A stretch of 64,000 nucleotides of DNA. Origin: Roseateles_B sp041912595 (GTDB taxonomy: Bacteria > Pseudomonadota > Gammaproteobacteria > Burkholderiales > Burkholderiaceae_C). How positions within the stretch are numbered: position 1 is the stretch's first letter; each line of letters begins with the position of its first letter. The position numbers and the translations under genes are program-made. Location of the stretch: contig JAYRMR010000026.1 of assembly GCA_041912595.1 (NCBI GenBank), forward strand, positions 3,095-67,094. The letters are read 5' to 3'. Below, piece after piece: positions 16,925 to 24,935 of the stretch. The notes beneath the pieces are model-generated. The model was given only the letters and a program-made list of their open reading frames with translations. It was not told the DNA's origin and made no database searches.

Positions 16925-18220
16925 ATGCTGAACCTCGTCCGGCCCCGCCGTCTCTGCCGCAGCGTCGGCCTGCTGCTCGTGGCCTGCGTCGTGGCCGCGG
17001 CGTGGGCGCAGCCGCAGCGCGCTTCGCACGTGGCGCCGCCGCCGGCGCCGGGCCTGTTCAAGCCGGGCGCGCTGGACTTCGAGCCGACCAGCGGCAAGGT
17101 GCTGGGCCTGTACGTGGCGAACTGGGAGCCGGTGAGCCGCGTGGCGGCGCTGCCGGGTGGCAGCCTGACGCATGTGCTCTATGCCTTCCTGCGGGCCTGC
17201 GGGCCGGGGCAGTTGCCCAAGGATGGGCCCAAGTGTGCGGGCCGGCCCGATCATTCGCTGGGCTGGGGCCCCGTCGATGCCCGCTTCGATGAGGCCTTTG
17301 CCGCGCTCAAGGCGCGCGCGCCGCAGGTCAAGGTGCTGGCCTCGGTAGGCGGCTGGGGCGGCTCGGATCCCTTCTTTCATTTCGCCAACGAGGCGCCGCG
17401 GCGCGCCGTGTTCGTCGCCTCGGCGTTGCAGTTCCTGCGCGAGCATCCGGCCTTCGACGGCGTCGACATCGACTGGGAGCACCCCGGCGGCAATGGCAGC
17501 GCCAATGGCGTGGCGCTGGGCGCTCCGGCCGACGGCCAGGGCTTTGCGGACCTGATGCAGGACCTGCGCGCGGGCCTGGACCGGCTGACGGCCGAGACGG
17601 GGCGCCCCTACCAGCTCACGGTGGCCGTCAACCCGATCCAGCAGATCACCCAGCGCATCGACTACCGCCGCGCGGCGCCGGCGCTGGACCTCGTCTTCAT
17701 GATGAGCTACGACTACCACGGCGGCTGGTCCGAGCGGGTCGGGCATCACAGTGCGCTGCGCGCCTCCGGGCCGGGCGCTGACGATGACCTGGCGTCCTCG
17801 GTGCAGAACCTCGTCGCGGCGGGCGTGCCCCGCTCCAAGCTCGTCGCCGGCGTGGCGATGTATGGCCGCGGGTTCAGCGGCGTGACGCAGCCGGCGCATG
17901 GAGCCGCGAAGTCCGGCGCCTTCCCGGGGAGTGACGGGTCCGTGGGTTGGGCTGCGCTTTCCAGGCGTTATTTCGATGCCCAGGGTCGGCCCCGACACGG
18001 CTACGAAGTGCGCTTCGACGACGTCACCCAGTCCTATGCGCTCTACCAGCCGCGGCTGCAGCTGTGGATCGGCTATGACGACCCGCGCGCCGTGATCGCC
18101 AAGGGCCGCTTCGTGCGCGAGGAGGGCCTGGCCGGCCTTTTCGCCTGGGAGTGGAGCCAGGACGATGGCGCGCTGCTCAACGCGATGAACCGCGGCCTGG
18201 GTCATCCCGCGCTGCCCTGA
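16925..18220 (+). CDS. Secreted GH18 chitinase
   Basis: A 431-residue glycoside hydrolase family 18 enzyme. A signal peptide (MLNLVRPRRLCRSVGLLLVA-CVVAAAWA) leads to a TIM-barrel domain. The catalytic signature DGVDIDWE spans 178-185, with Glu185 as the acid. SVGGWGGSDPFF and MMSYDYHGGW are further GH18 motifs, and FAWEWSQDD is near the C-terminus. No chitin-binding domain is present. The ATG at 16925 is chosen because GGAAGGA lies 6 bases upstream; an in-frame TTG 18 bases earlier is less likely. It would supply chito-oligosaccharides for the N-acetylglucosamine operon at 62 kb. Confidence 0.9.
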   Translation: MLNLVRPRRLCRSVGLLLVACVVAAAWAQPQRASHVAPPPAPGLFKPGALDFEPTSGKVLGLYVANWEPVSRVAALPGGSLTHVLYAFLRACGPGQLPKDGPKCAGRPDHSLGWGPVDARFDEAFAALKARAPQVKVLASVGGWGGSDPFFHFANEAPRRAVFVASALQFLREHPAFDGVDIDWEHPGGNGSANGVALGAPADGQGFADLMQDLRAGLDRLTAETGRPYQLTVAVNPIQQITQRIDYRRAAPALDLVFMMSYDYHGGWSERVGHHSALRASGPGADDDLASSVQNLVAAGVPRSKLVAGVAMYGRGFSGVTQPAHGAAKSGAFPGSDGSVGWAALSRRYFDAQGRPRHGYEVRFDDVTQSYALYQPRLQLWIGYDDPRAVIAKGRFVREEGLAGLFAWEWSQDDGALLNAMNRGLGHPALP

Positions 18221-18244
18221 GCCTGTTCGCCGTCGCGAGAGATT

Positions 18245-18265
18245 GCGTGCGGAAGTGCACGCTTT
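18245..18265 (+). terminator. Hairpin after the chitinase gene
   Basis: GCGTGC-GGAAGT-GCACGC followed by TTT, 24 bases after the chitinase stop. A weak intrinsic terminator. Confidence 0.4.
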
Positions 18266-18449
18266 GAACGCCGGAGCGCGCAGCAAGGTGGCAATCCCGC
18301 CACGACCCAGCAAAGCACTCTGACTTGAGGCCCTTTCACGCAAGGGTCCCCCGCTATAACCCGGCGATCGGCCTGCGCCGTGCCTCGCCAGGCGCCGCAG
18401 GTCTGACGGTTCTTTCATGAACGCCTGCCATGTTGTAAAGGGGGATTCG

Positions 18450-19586
18450 ATGCGAGCTGCTCGTCTGCGTATGGTGCCGGCCCTGCTGGGGCTGTGGAGT
18501 GTGGGTCTGATGGGGTCGGTGGCCGAGGCCCAGGAGTGGAAGACGTCGGGCTTTGCCTCGCTCGTCGTGGGGCGCAGCACCGGCGCCTGCGTGAGTGACG
18601 CGGGCATGGCCTCGTCCTACCAGTCCGACTGCACGCGCTACATCGCCGACTGGGCGCATGCCGGCGTCTACTCGCAGGACTGGAGCGCCTCGCAGGAGAC
18701 GCGCGCCGGCGTGCAGCTGACGTGGACGCCTGCGAAGGACTGGTCCGCCACCACGCAGATCACCGCGCGCACCCGGCCCGACCAGCACCTCAACCTCGAG
18801 TGGGCCTATCTGAGCTGGACGCCCAGCCCCAGCTGGACCGTGCAGGCCGGGCGCAAGCGGCTGCCGCTGTACTTCTACTCGGACTTCCAGGACATCGGCT
18901 ACGCCTACAACACCATCCGCCCGAGCCCGGATGTCTACGGCTGGGACGTCGTCAACTACAACGGCCTGAGCGCGGCCTGGCGCACGGAGCTGAGTGGCTG
19001 GAACCTGCGGGTCGAGGGCCTCTATGGCGGCGAGACGAGCAAGAAGAATCCGTACTCCCGCGTCGTCAGCGACGATGTGCTGGACGTGCGCTGGTCCGGC
19101 ATCGTGGGTGCGGTGGCGGAGCTCGAACACGACTGGTTCAGCGCCCGCCTGAGCTACATCCGTTCCGACTTCCAGCAGGGGCTTCACGGCCAGGGCTGGG
19201 GGGCGCTGGCGGACGGCTCGATGAAGGGGCGGCAGTCCTTCATCGGCCTCGCGCTGAATGCCGATCCGGGCGACTGGGTGCTGCGATCCGAGTTCGGCCG
19301 TTCCAAGCGGCCGGCCATCGGCTATGACGCCGACTACTACCTGGCCACCGTCGGCCACCGCTTCGGTCCGTGGACGCCCACCGTGGGCATCAGCCAGTAC
19401 AAGGAAAAGGCGCGGGTCGCCGACTACGCGGCGCTGGACACCCGCAGCCTGCTCATCGGCGTGCGCTACGAGCTCACCGCCAGCAGCGCGCTCAAGCTCC
19501 AGTGGGACCGCGTGCGTGAGCACGGCGCCCAGCCCTTCGCGGGCAATGCGAACGCCCTGACGGCTGCCTGGGACCTGGTGTTCTGA
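18450..19586 (+). CDS. Outer-membrane porin-like beta-barrel protein
   Basis: A 378-residue protein with a signal peptide ending GSVAEAQEWK and a body of alternating aromatic/polar strands (VQLTWTPAKDWSATTQITAR, EWAYLSWTPSPSWTVQAGRK). The C-terminus is ALTAAWDLVF, a terminal aromatic as used for outer-membrane insertion. The chosen ATG has AAAGGGGG upstream. It is followed after 32 bases by a PstS-like periplasmic protein. Such pairs are often annotated as porin plus phosphate-binding-like protein, but the substrate is not known. Confidence 0.75.
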   Translation: MRAARLRMVPALLGLWSVGLMGSVAEAQEWKTSGFASLVVGRSTGACVSDAGMASSYQSDCTRYIADWAHAGVYSQDWSASQETRAGVQLTWTPAKDWSATTQITARTRPDQHLNLEWAYLSWTPSPSWTVQAGRKRLPLYFYSDFQDIGYAYNTIRPSPDVYGWDVVNYNGLSAAWRTELSGWNLRVEGLYGGETSKKNPYSRVVSDDVLDVRWSGIVGAVAELEHDWFSARLSYIRSDFQQGLHGQGWGALADGSMKGRQSFIGLALNADPGDWVLRSEFGRSKRPAIGYDADYYLATVGHRFGPWTPTVGISQYKEKARVADYAALDTRSLLIGVRYELTASSALKLQWDRVREHGAQPFAGNANALTAAWDLVF

Positions 19587-19618
19587 GCGCCGCCACCCCG
19601 ACAGACAAGGAGATGAAG

Positions 19619-20056
19619 ATGGTCCAAGCAAAGAGTTTCAGAAACGCGGCGTGCCTGCTGATCGGCAGCGTCCTGGCCGTGGCGGTGCAGGCGCAGGTGG
19701 CGGTGATCGTCAACCCCAAGAGCAGCCTGGCCAACCTCACGCCGGAGGCCGCGGCGAGTGTGTTCCTCGGTCGCGCCAATGCCCTGCCGGGCACGGCCGG
19801 CACGGCGGCGCTGGTGGACCTGCCCGAGGGCAGCGCCGCCCGCGACCAGTTCTACAGCAAGGCCGCGGGCAAGACCTCCGCGCAGGTGAAGGCCGCGTGG
19901 TCCCGCCTGACCTTCTCGGGCAAGGCGACGCCGCCCAAGGAAGTGGCCACGGCGGCCGACGTGAAGAAGTTCGTGGCGGCGAACCCCGAGGCCGTCGGCT
20001 ACATCGAGAAGTCCGCGGTCGACGGCACGGTGAAGGTGGTGCTCACGCTGGATTGA
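19619..20056 (+). CDS. Small periplasmic PstS-like (phosphate-binding family) protein
   Basis: A 145-residue protein with a signal peptide (MVQAKSFRNAACLLIGSVLA-VAVQAQ). The mature part (VAVIVNPKSSLANLTPEAAA, RDQFYSKAAGKTSAQVKAAW, VAANPEAVGYIEKSAVDGT) matches the short PstS-like family that is roughly half a true PstS. ATG 19619 is preferred because AAGGAG is 6 bases upstream; an ATG 6 bases earlier touches that site. No ABC permease or ATPase is adjacent, so it probably does not act as a classical transporter subunit. It is likely co-transcribed with the porin. Confidence 0.75.
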   Translation: MVQAKSFRNAACLLIGSVLAVAVQAQVAVIVNPKSSLANLTPEAAASVFLGRANALPGTAGTAALVDLPEGSAARDQFYSKAAGKTSAQVKAAWSRLTFSGKATPPKEVATAADVKKFVAANPEAVGYIEKSAVDGTVKVVLTLD

Positions 20057-20145
20057 ACGCCGTGCGCGATGCCTGCCCCAGATCAAGCCGCGAGGGCTGA
20101 TCGCGGGGCATGCTGGGGTCTGCCACGGCCGTCCAGGAGGGCCTC

Positions 20146-20730
20146 ATGACACGCATCCTCATCCTGCAGGGGCACCCCGACGCCGGGGACGCCCACCTGT
20201 GCCATGCGCTGGCCGAGTCCTACGCGGCCGGCGCGCGCGAGGCGGGCCACGAGCTGCGCCAGATCGACGTCGCCCGGCTCGACTTCCCCCTGCTGCGCTC
20301 GCAGCAGGACTGGGAGCACGGGGCCCTGCCCGAGGGCCTGCGGCAGGCCCAGGACGACATCGCCTGGGCGCAGCACCTGCTGATCGTCTTTCCGCTGTGG
20401 CTGGGCGAGATGCCCGCGCTGCTCAAGGGCTTTCTGGAGCAGGTCGCGCGGCCGGGCTTCGCCTTCAAGGCCGAGGGCGGCAATCCCTTCGGCCGCAAGG
20501 GCCTGCAGGGGCGCTCGGCCCGGGTGCTCGTCACCATGGGCATGCCGGCGCTGGTGTACCGCTACTACTTCCGCGCCCACAGCCTGCGCTCGCTGGAGCG
20601 CAACATCCTCGGCTTCGTCGGCATCGCCCCCATTCACGAGACGCTGATCGGGATGGTCGGCCAGATGAGCGCCGCGCAGGCGAGCACCCACCGGGAGAAG
20701 CTGCGCCGGCTGGGGCAGCGGGCAGCCTGA
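20146..20730 (+). CDS. NAD(P)H-dependent flavin oxidoreductase (flavodoxin-2/KefF-like)
   Basis: A 194-residue FMN enzyme. It begins MTRILILQGHPDAGDAHLCH, carries the flavin-contact segment LLIVFPLWLGEMPALLKGFL at about 82-101, and has GRSARVLVTMGMPALVYRYY. These mark the flavodoxin-like NADPH:quinone reductase family (MdaB/KefF). The start is set by AGGAGG just upstream. It probably reduces quinones or electrophiles. It converges on the membrane protein gene at 20770. Confidence 0.75.
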   Translation: MTRILILQGHPDAGDAHLCHALAESYAAGAREAGHELRQIDVARLDFPLLRSQQDWEHGALPEGLRQAQDDIAWAQHLLIVFPLWLGEMPALLKGFLEQVARPGFAFKAEGGNPFGRKGLQGRSARVLVTMGMPALVYRYYFRAHSLRSLERNILGFVGIAPIHETLIGMVGQMSAAQASTHREKLRRLGQRAA

Positions 20731-20769
20731 GACGCGACCGGGGTCGGGAACGGCGCGGGCGCGTCCCGC

Positions 20770-21363
20770 TCAGCGCCACCACCGCAGCCACCGGCTGCTG
20801 AGGGCCTGTCGCCAGTTGATGCGGGTGAACAGCCACACGCCCAGCAGCAGCAGGCACTGGCTGACGACGAAATAGATGCCGGAGGCCAGGCCGCTGAACT
20901 GCAGCTGCAGCTGGCGCCCGGCGTAGCTGCCCCCGATCACGGCCAGCGTGTAGCTGACGAAGCGGCCCGCGAAGAAGGGCCAGGCCAGCAGGCGCAGCGG
21001 CGCGCGCGCCAGTCCGTAGGCCAGGAACAGCACGTTGGAGGGCAGGGGGCTGATGGCGAAGGCCAGGAAGGCCAGCGTGCTGGCACGCTGGTGGCCGTCG
21101 ATGGCGTGTGCCACGGCGAGCATGTTCTCGCGCATGGCGGGGCGCATCCAGCGGCTGTCGGCGATGCGCTGGGCCGATCGCGCCAGCAGCAGCCGCCCGC
21201 CCGTGGCCGCGCAGGCCGCCACGCCGGCGATGGCCAGCGGCGCGGTGCCGGGCTGCTGCAGGGCGTAGAAGGCCAGCAGCATCCACGTCGGCGGCGCGAA
21301 GGCCGGCATGGCATTGAGCACGAACACGCCGCCTGCCAGCAGCAGCAGGCTGAACTCAGGCAT
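20770..21363 (-). CDS. Integral membrane protein of unknown function
   Basis: A 197-residue protein with five or six predicted helices (SLLLLAGGVFVLNAMPAFAP, STLAFLAFAISPLPSNVLFL, SGIYFVVSQCLLLLGVWLF). The mid-protein pattern AISPLPSNVLFLAYGLAR is reminiscent of the VTT/DedA superfamily, where a Pro-containing re-entrant loop is conserved, but the match is partial. Its start overlaps the end of the LysR gene by 8 bases, so the two are co-transcribed. Confidence 0.6.
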   Translation of the reverse strand: MPEFSLLLLAGGVFVLNAMPAFAPPTWMLLAFYALQQPGTAPLAIAGVAACAATGGRLLLARSAQRIADSRWMRPAMRENMLAVAHAIDGHQRASTLAFLAFAISPLPSNVLFLAYGLARAPLRLLAWPFFAGRFVSYTLAVIGGSYAGRQLQLQFSGLASGIYFVVSQCLLLLGVWLFTRINWRQALSSRWLRWWR

Positions 21364-22264
21364 CGCGCGCTCCCGGCGGTGAGGTCAGACGGCTCGTAGG
21401 GGCCAGCAGCTCGACGAGGCGCTGCCCGGCGCGCCCGAGCGGGCGGTCCAGGCGCTGCACGAGCCAGGGCGTGAAGCGGTAGCGCGAGCCGCCTTCGTAG
21501 GCCAGCTCCTGCAGCGCGCCGCTGGCCAGGGGCTCTTCCGCCAGGTAGCGCGGGATCCAGCCGAAGCCCATGCCCATCAGCAGCGCCTGGCGCTTGGCCA
21601 TGAAGCCGGAAAGATAGAAGACGCGTTCGCCACCAAACATGTGCCGATCATCGCCGCGTTCGCTGCTGTCCTGGACGCTGAGCTCCACATGCGCCTGCAG
21701 CTCCGCCAGCGTGGCCGGGCGGTCCTGCCCGGCCAGCGGGTGTCCGGGCGCGACGCACAGCACGCATTCGACCTCCGGCAGCGCCAGCGCGCGGCACTGG
21801 GCGACGGGCTCGTACTCCTTGACCAGCATCAGGTCGGCGCGGTCCTTCTCGAAGCGGTACTGCACGCCGTGCAGGAACTCGATCTTGAGCTGCACGCGCG
21901 TCGGGATGCCTTCGTCCGCCAACTGCTTGAGCGCCTGCAGCGTGTCCGCCTGCGGCAGGATGCCGTCCACCACCACGAGCAGGCGCGGCTCCCAGCCGGT
22001 GGCGAGCTGCTGCGCCAGCGCCTCGACCTGGTGGGCATGCTGCAGCAGGCGCCGGCCCTCGGCGAGCACGGCCTCGCCCTGCGGCGTGAGGCGCACCCGG
22101 TAGCCGCTGCGATCCAGCAGCGGCAGGCGCAGCTGCTCCTCCAGCTTCTTGACCTGGTAGCTCACGGCCGAGGTGACCTTGTGCAGGTGCTCGGCCGCCT
22201 GCGCATAGCTGCCCGTGGTGACCACGGCGTCGAGCGCGGCGAGGGCGTCCAGGTCCAGCTTCAT
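21356..22264 (-). CDS. LysR-family regulator divergent from hppD
   Basis: A 302-residue LysR protein. The helix-turn-helix is at residues 15-50 (GSYAQAAEHLHKVTSAVSYQ), and a substrate-binding domain extends from about residue 92. It lies back to back with hppD. A perfect inverted repeat sits in the shared 114-base promoter region, so control of hppD and of itself is likely (inference from layout). The ligand may be an aromatic 2-oxo acid or homogentisate, but the sequence does not show this. Confidence 0.85.
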   Translation of the reverse strand: MKLDLDALAALDAVVTTGSYAQAAEHLHKVTSAVSYQVKKLEEQLRLPLLDRSGYRVRLTPQGEAVLAEGRRLLQHAHQVEALAQQLATGWEPRLLVVVDGILPQADTLQALKQLADEGIPTRVQLKIEFLHGVQYRFEKDRADLMLVKEYEPVAQCRALALPEVECVLCVAPGHPLAGQDRPATLAELQAHVELSVQDSSERGDDRHMFGGERVFYLSGFMAKRQALLMGMGFGWIPRYLAEEPLASGALQELAYEGGSRYRFTPWLVQRLDRPLGRAGQRLVELLAPTSRLTSPPGARDA

Positions 22265-22294
22265 GATCGATTTTCTTGAATGAGTTTCACAAGG

Positions 22295-22315
22295 AAATTC
22301 GCTTTCTTCGAATTT
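22295..22315. promoter_or_regulatory. Perfect inverted repeat, probable LysR operator for hppD
   Basis: AAATTCG-CTTTCTT-CGAATTT: two 7-base arms around a 7-base spacer, with the T-N11-A core expected of LysR sites. It overlaps a second imperfect dyad at 22314-22340, TTGAGCCCC-N10-GGGGTCAA, nearer to hppD. Two boxes side by side are typical of the recognition and activation sites of LysR promoters. Confidence 0.65.
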
Positions 22316-22378
22316 GAGCCCCTAGAAAAATTGGGGTCAATCCATTCACCGGCTTCTTTCAGGAAAAGAGGAGACCCC

Positions 22379-23422
22379 ATGAGCCAGATCAATCCCTGCG
22401 GCCTGCGCGGCATCGAGTTCACCGAGTTCTGCGGCCCGGACCTGCAGCGCCTGGAAGACCTGTTCTGGGCCTTCGGCTTCTCCAAGCTGCGCCGCCATGC
22501 GCACAAGGACATCCGCTACTTCCGCCAGAACGACATCCACTTCCTGCTCAACGGCGAGCGCGAAGGCCACTCGGCCCAGTTCGCCCGCCGGCATGGCCCG
22601 GCCATCAGCGCGATGGGCTGGCGCGTGGACGACGCCCAGGCCGCGCTGCAGGCCGCCGTGGCGCGCGGTGCCGTCGAGGTGCCGGCCGCGATGAAGGACC
22701 ATGCCTATCCCGCCGTCTGGGGCATCGGCGAGAGCGTGATCTATTTCATCGGCGCCGACCTGGCCGCCTCGGCGCCGCTGTCGCTCTATGAACGCGACTT
22801 CGTGGCGCTGGAGCAGCCGCTCGTCCAGCCGGACAAGGGCTTCCTCGTGGTGGACCACCTGACCAACAACGTGCCCCCCGGCGAGCAGGACCGCTGGGCC
22901 TCGTTCTACCGGGACATCTTCGGCTTCACCCAGGTGCGCTACTTCGACATCCAGGGCGTCAAGACGGGCCTGACCAGCTTCGCGCTGCGCTCGCCGGACG
23001 GCTCCTTCTGCATCCCCATCAACCAGCCCAAGGACGACAAGGACCAGATCGCCGAGTACCTGCGCGAGTACAAGGGCCCGGGCGTGCAGCATCTGGCCTT
23101 CCTGACGACGGACATCCTGGCCTCGCTGGACGCGCTCGAGGGCAGCCCCATCGAGACGCTGGAGATCGATGACGACTACTACGCCGAGGTCTTCGACCGC
23201 GTGCCCGGCGTGCGCGAGGACCATGCCCGCCTGCAGCAGCACCAGGTGCTCGTGGATGGCGACGAGCAGGGCTATCTGCTGCAGATCTTCACCAAGAACA
23301 TCATCGGCCCCATCTTCATCGAGATCATCCAGCGCGCGAACAACCTGGGCTTCGGCGAGGGCAACTTCGGGGCCCTGTTCCGCTCGCTCGAGAAGGACCA
23401 GGAGCGCCGCGGCCTGATCTGA
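22379..23422 (+). CDS. hppD: 4-Hydroxyphenylpyruvate dioxygenase
   Basis: A 347-residue Fe(II) enzyme converting 4-hydroxyphenylpyruvate to homogentisate in tyrosine breakdown. The iron triad is visible as His160 (LVVDHLTNNV), His238 (GVQHLAFLT) and Glu315 (IFIEIIQRA). Length and the C-terminal GNFGALFRSLEKDQERRG match the family. The start is fixed by AAAAGAGGAGA directly upstream. No homogentisate dioxygenase or fumarylacetoacetase genes follow, so the pathway is dispersed. Expression is probably controlled by the divergent LysR protein. Confidence 0.95.
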   Translation: MSQINPCGLRGIEFTEFCGPDLQRLEDLFWAFGFSKLRRHAHKDIRYFRQNDIHFLLNGEREGHSAQFARRHGPAISAMGWRVDDAQAALQAAVARGAVEVPAAMKDHAYPAVWGIGESVIYFIGADLAASAPLSLYERDFVALEQPLVQPDKGFLVVDHLTNNVPPGEQDRWASFYRDIFGFTQVRYFDIQGVKTGLTSFALRSPDGSFCIPINQPKDDKDQIAEYLREYKGPGVQHLAFLTTDILASLDALEGSPIETLEIDDDYYAEVFDRVPGVREDHARLQQHQVLVDGDEQGYLLQIFTKNIIGPIFIEIIQRANNLGFGEGNFGALFRSLEKDQERRGLI

Positions 23423-23432
23423 GCCGGCCCGG

Positions 23433-23449
23433 GGGCGCACAAGGCGCCC
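23433..23449 (+). terminator. Stem-loop after hppD
   Basis: GGGCGC-ACAAG-GCGCCC, 10 bases after the hppD stop, can be extended by flanking GCCGG/CCGGC. No T-run follows, so it is only a probable terminator. Confidence 0.4.
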
Positions 23450-23549
23450 GGCAGCGCCCACAAGTTCACGCGGGGGCGCTGCGCGCACGGCCGGCGCCCG
23501 CCGGGAGGCGGCCCGCCGCGCTAGCCTAGCGGGAGCCGGAGCCCCGCCC

Positions 23550-23951
23550 ATGACAAAGAAGTTGCTGGTCGTCGAAGACCAGTCCGAGATCCGCCAGCTG
23601 CTGCGCATGACCCTCGAGGACGACGACCTCGAGATCTTCGAGTGCGCGGATGCCGCCACGGGCGAGATCCTCGCGCGGCAGATCATGCCGGATGCGATCG
23701 TGCTCGACGTCATGATGCCGGGCCCCTTCGACGGGCTCGAGCTGTGCCGGCGCCTCAAGGCCGACCCCACGATGTCGGCCATCAAGGTGCTGATGGTCAG
23801 CGCCCGCGGCCATCGCAACGATGTGCTGATCGGCCGCCAGGCCGGCGCCGACGAATACCTCATCAAGCCCTTCAGCCCCCTGCGCGTGGCGGAGCAGCTC
23901 CGCGCCTGGTTCGACGGGCCGCCGCCCATCCAGCCCGACATCGCGGTCTGA
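23550..23951 (+). CDS. Single-domain response regulator (CheY-like)
   Basis: A 133-residue receiver with every key residue: the acidic pair in LLVVEDQSEI, phospho-acceptor Asp in IVLDVMMPGP, the switch Ser in LMVSARG, and Lys in EYLIKPFSPL. There is no output domain, so it works by protein contact. No kinase gene is adjacent. It is followed 191 bases later by a closely similar but degenerate copy. Confidence 0.88.
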   Translation: MTKKLLVVEDQSEIRQLLRMTLEDDDLEIFECADAATGEILARQIMPDAIVLDVMMPGPFDGLELCRRLKADPTMSAIKVLMVSARGHRNDVLIGRQAGADEYLIKPFSPLRVAEQLRAWFDGPPPIQPDIAV

Positions 23952-24142
23952 GCGCGGATCGCCCGCCCGCCGCCGCGGCTCCGGGCAAACACCGAGCCCC
24001 CGGTTCGTGACATTTGTCGCGTGCCGCGGTGCGCCGTCACCGGAATCAGGCCGGCGTCAGGACAAACCCCTTGGTCAGGTGTTGCGTGCTTTGCGACCCT
24101 TCGCCCCGGTTTCCCGACAGCCCCCTTTTTGAAAGGTGCGAG

Positions 24143-24541
24143 ATGCGCAAGCAGTTGTTGCTCATTGAATCCCGGACGGACATCCGCCAGCAGTTGCGAG
24201 CCAGCCTCGAGACCGAGGACGTCGACATCCTCGAATGTGCCGACGCTGCCACGGCCGAGATCCTGGCCCGCAGCTGCCGCCCGGACGCCGTCGTGCTGGA
24301 CCGCTTCATGCCCGGCCCCGTGGACGGCATGGAGCTGTGCCGCCGCATCAAGGCGGACCCCAGCCTGTGGCGGACCAAGATCCTGATGCTGGGCGGCAAT
24401 CAGTTCGAGGACATCGTCATCGACCTGGCCGACGGGGCCGACGAATACCTGCCGGCGGCCTGCAGCGCGCACCACGTGCAGCAGCAGCTCTCCGCCTGGC
24501 TGGAAGACGTGCCCGAGACGATTCTCGATATCTCGCTGTAA
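24143..24541 (+). CDS. Degenerate receiver-domain protein, tandem paralogue of the preceding gene
   Basis: A 132-residue receiver sharing long blocks with its upstream neighbour (ECADAAT-EILAR, PDA-VLD, MPGP-DGMELCRRIKADP). The phospho-acceptor Asp is kept in VVLDRFMPGP. Half of the acidic pair is lost (LLLIESRTDI), the switch Ser/Thr becomes Gly (LMLGGNQ), and the invariant Lys is replaced (EYLPAACSAH). Conventional phosphorylation switching is therefore doubtful. The start is supported by GAAAGGTGCGAG. Either it is a phosphorylation-independent partner or it is decaying. Confidence 0.82.
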   Translation: MRKQLLLIESRTDIRQQLRASLETEDVDILECADAATAEILARSCRPDAVVLDRFMPGPVDGMELCRRIKADPSLWRTKILMLGGNQFEDIVIDLADGADEYLPAACSAHHVQQQLSAWLEDVPETILDISL

Positions 24542-24565
24542 CTGCCGCGCCCTATCATGGGCCGC

Positions 24566-24931
24566 ATGAAGCTGGCCCTGATCGCCCACGACGGCAAGAA
24601 ACAGGAGATGGTCGCGCTCGCGACCGAGTTCCGCGGGTTCCTCGCCCGCTGCACGCTGATGGCCACCGGCACGACCGGCGGCCGTCTGCAGCGCGAATGC
24701 GGCCTCACGGTCGAGTGCCTGCTCTCCGGCCCCCTGGGCGGTGACCTGCAGATCGGGGCCCGCCTGGCCGTGGGCGAGGTGGACGCCGTGATCTTTCTGC
24801 GCGACCCCATGACCCCGCAGCCGCACGAGCCGGACATCAACGCCCTCGTGCGCGCCTGCGACGTGCACGACGTGCCCTGCGCCACCAACATCGCGAGCGC
24901 CCGGCTGCTGCTGGGCGCGCTGCAGGGCTAG
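24566..24931 (+). CDS. mgsA: Methylglyoxal synthase
   Basis: A 121-residue enzyme converting dihydroxyacetone phosphate to methylglyoxal and phosphate. The phosphate loop LMATGTTGGRLQ, the catalytic Asp segment LLSGPLGGDLQIGARLAVGE, and the His-containing DPMTPQPHEPDINALVRACD are all present. It is shorter than the E. coli protein at both ends. TATCAT ends 7 bases before ATG 24566, so this start is likely leaderless; another ATG at 24557 falls inside that element. The gene converges on the hydrolase gene. Confidence 0.9.
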   Translation: MKLALIAHDGKKQEMVALATEFRGFLARCTLMATGTTGGRLQRECGLTVECLLSGPLGGDLQIGARLAVGEVDAVIFLRDPMTPQPHEPDINALVRACDVHDVPCATNIASARLLLGALQG

Positions 24932-24935
24932 CCGC

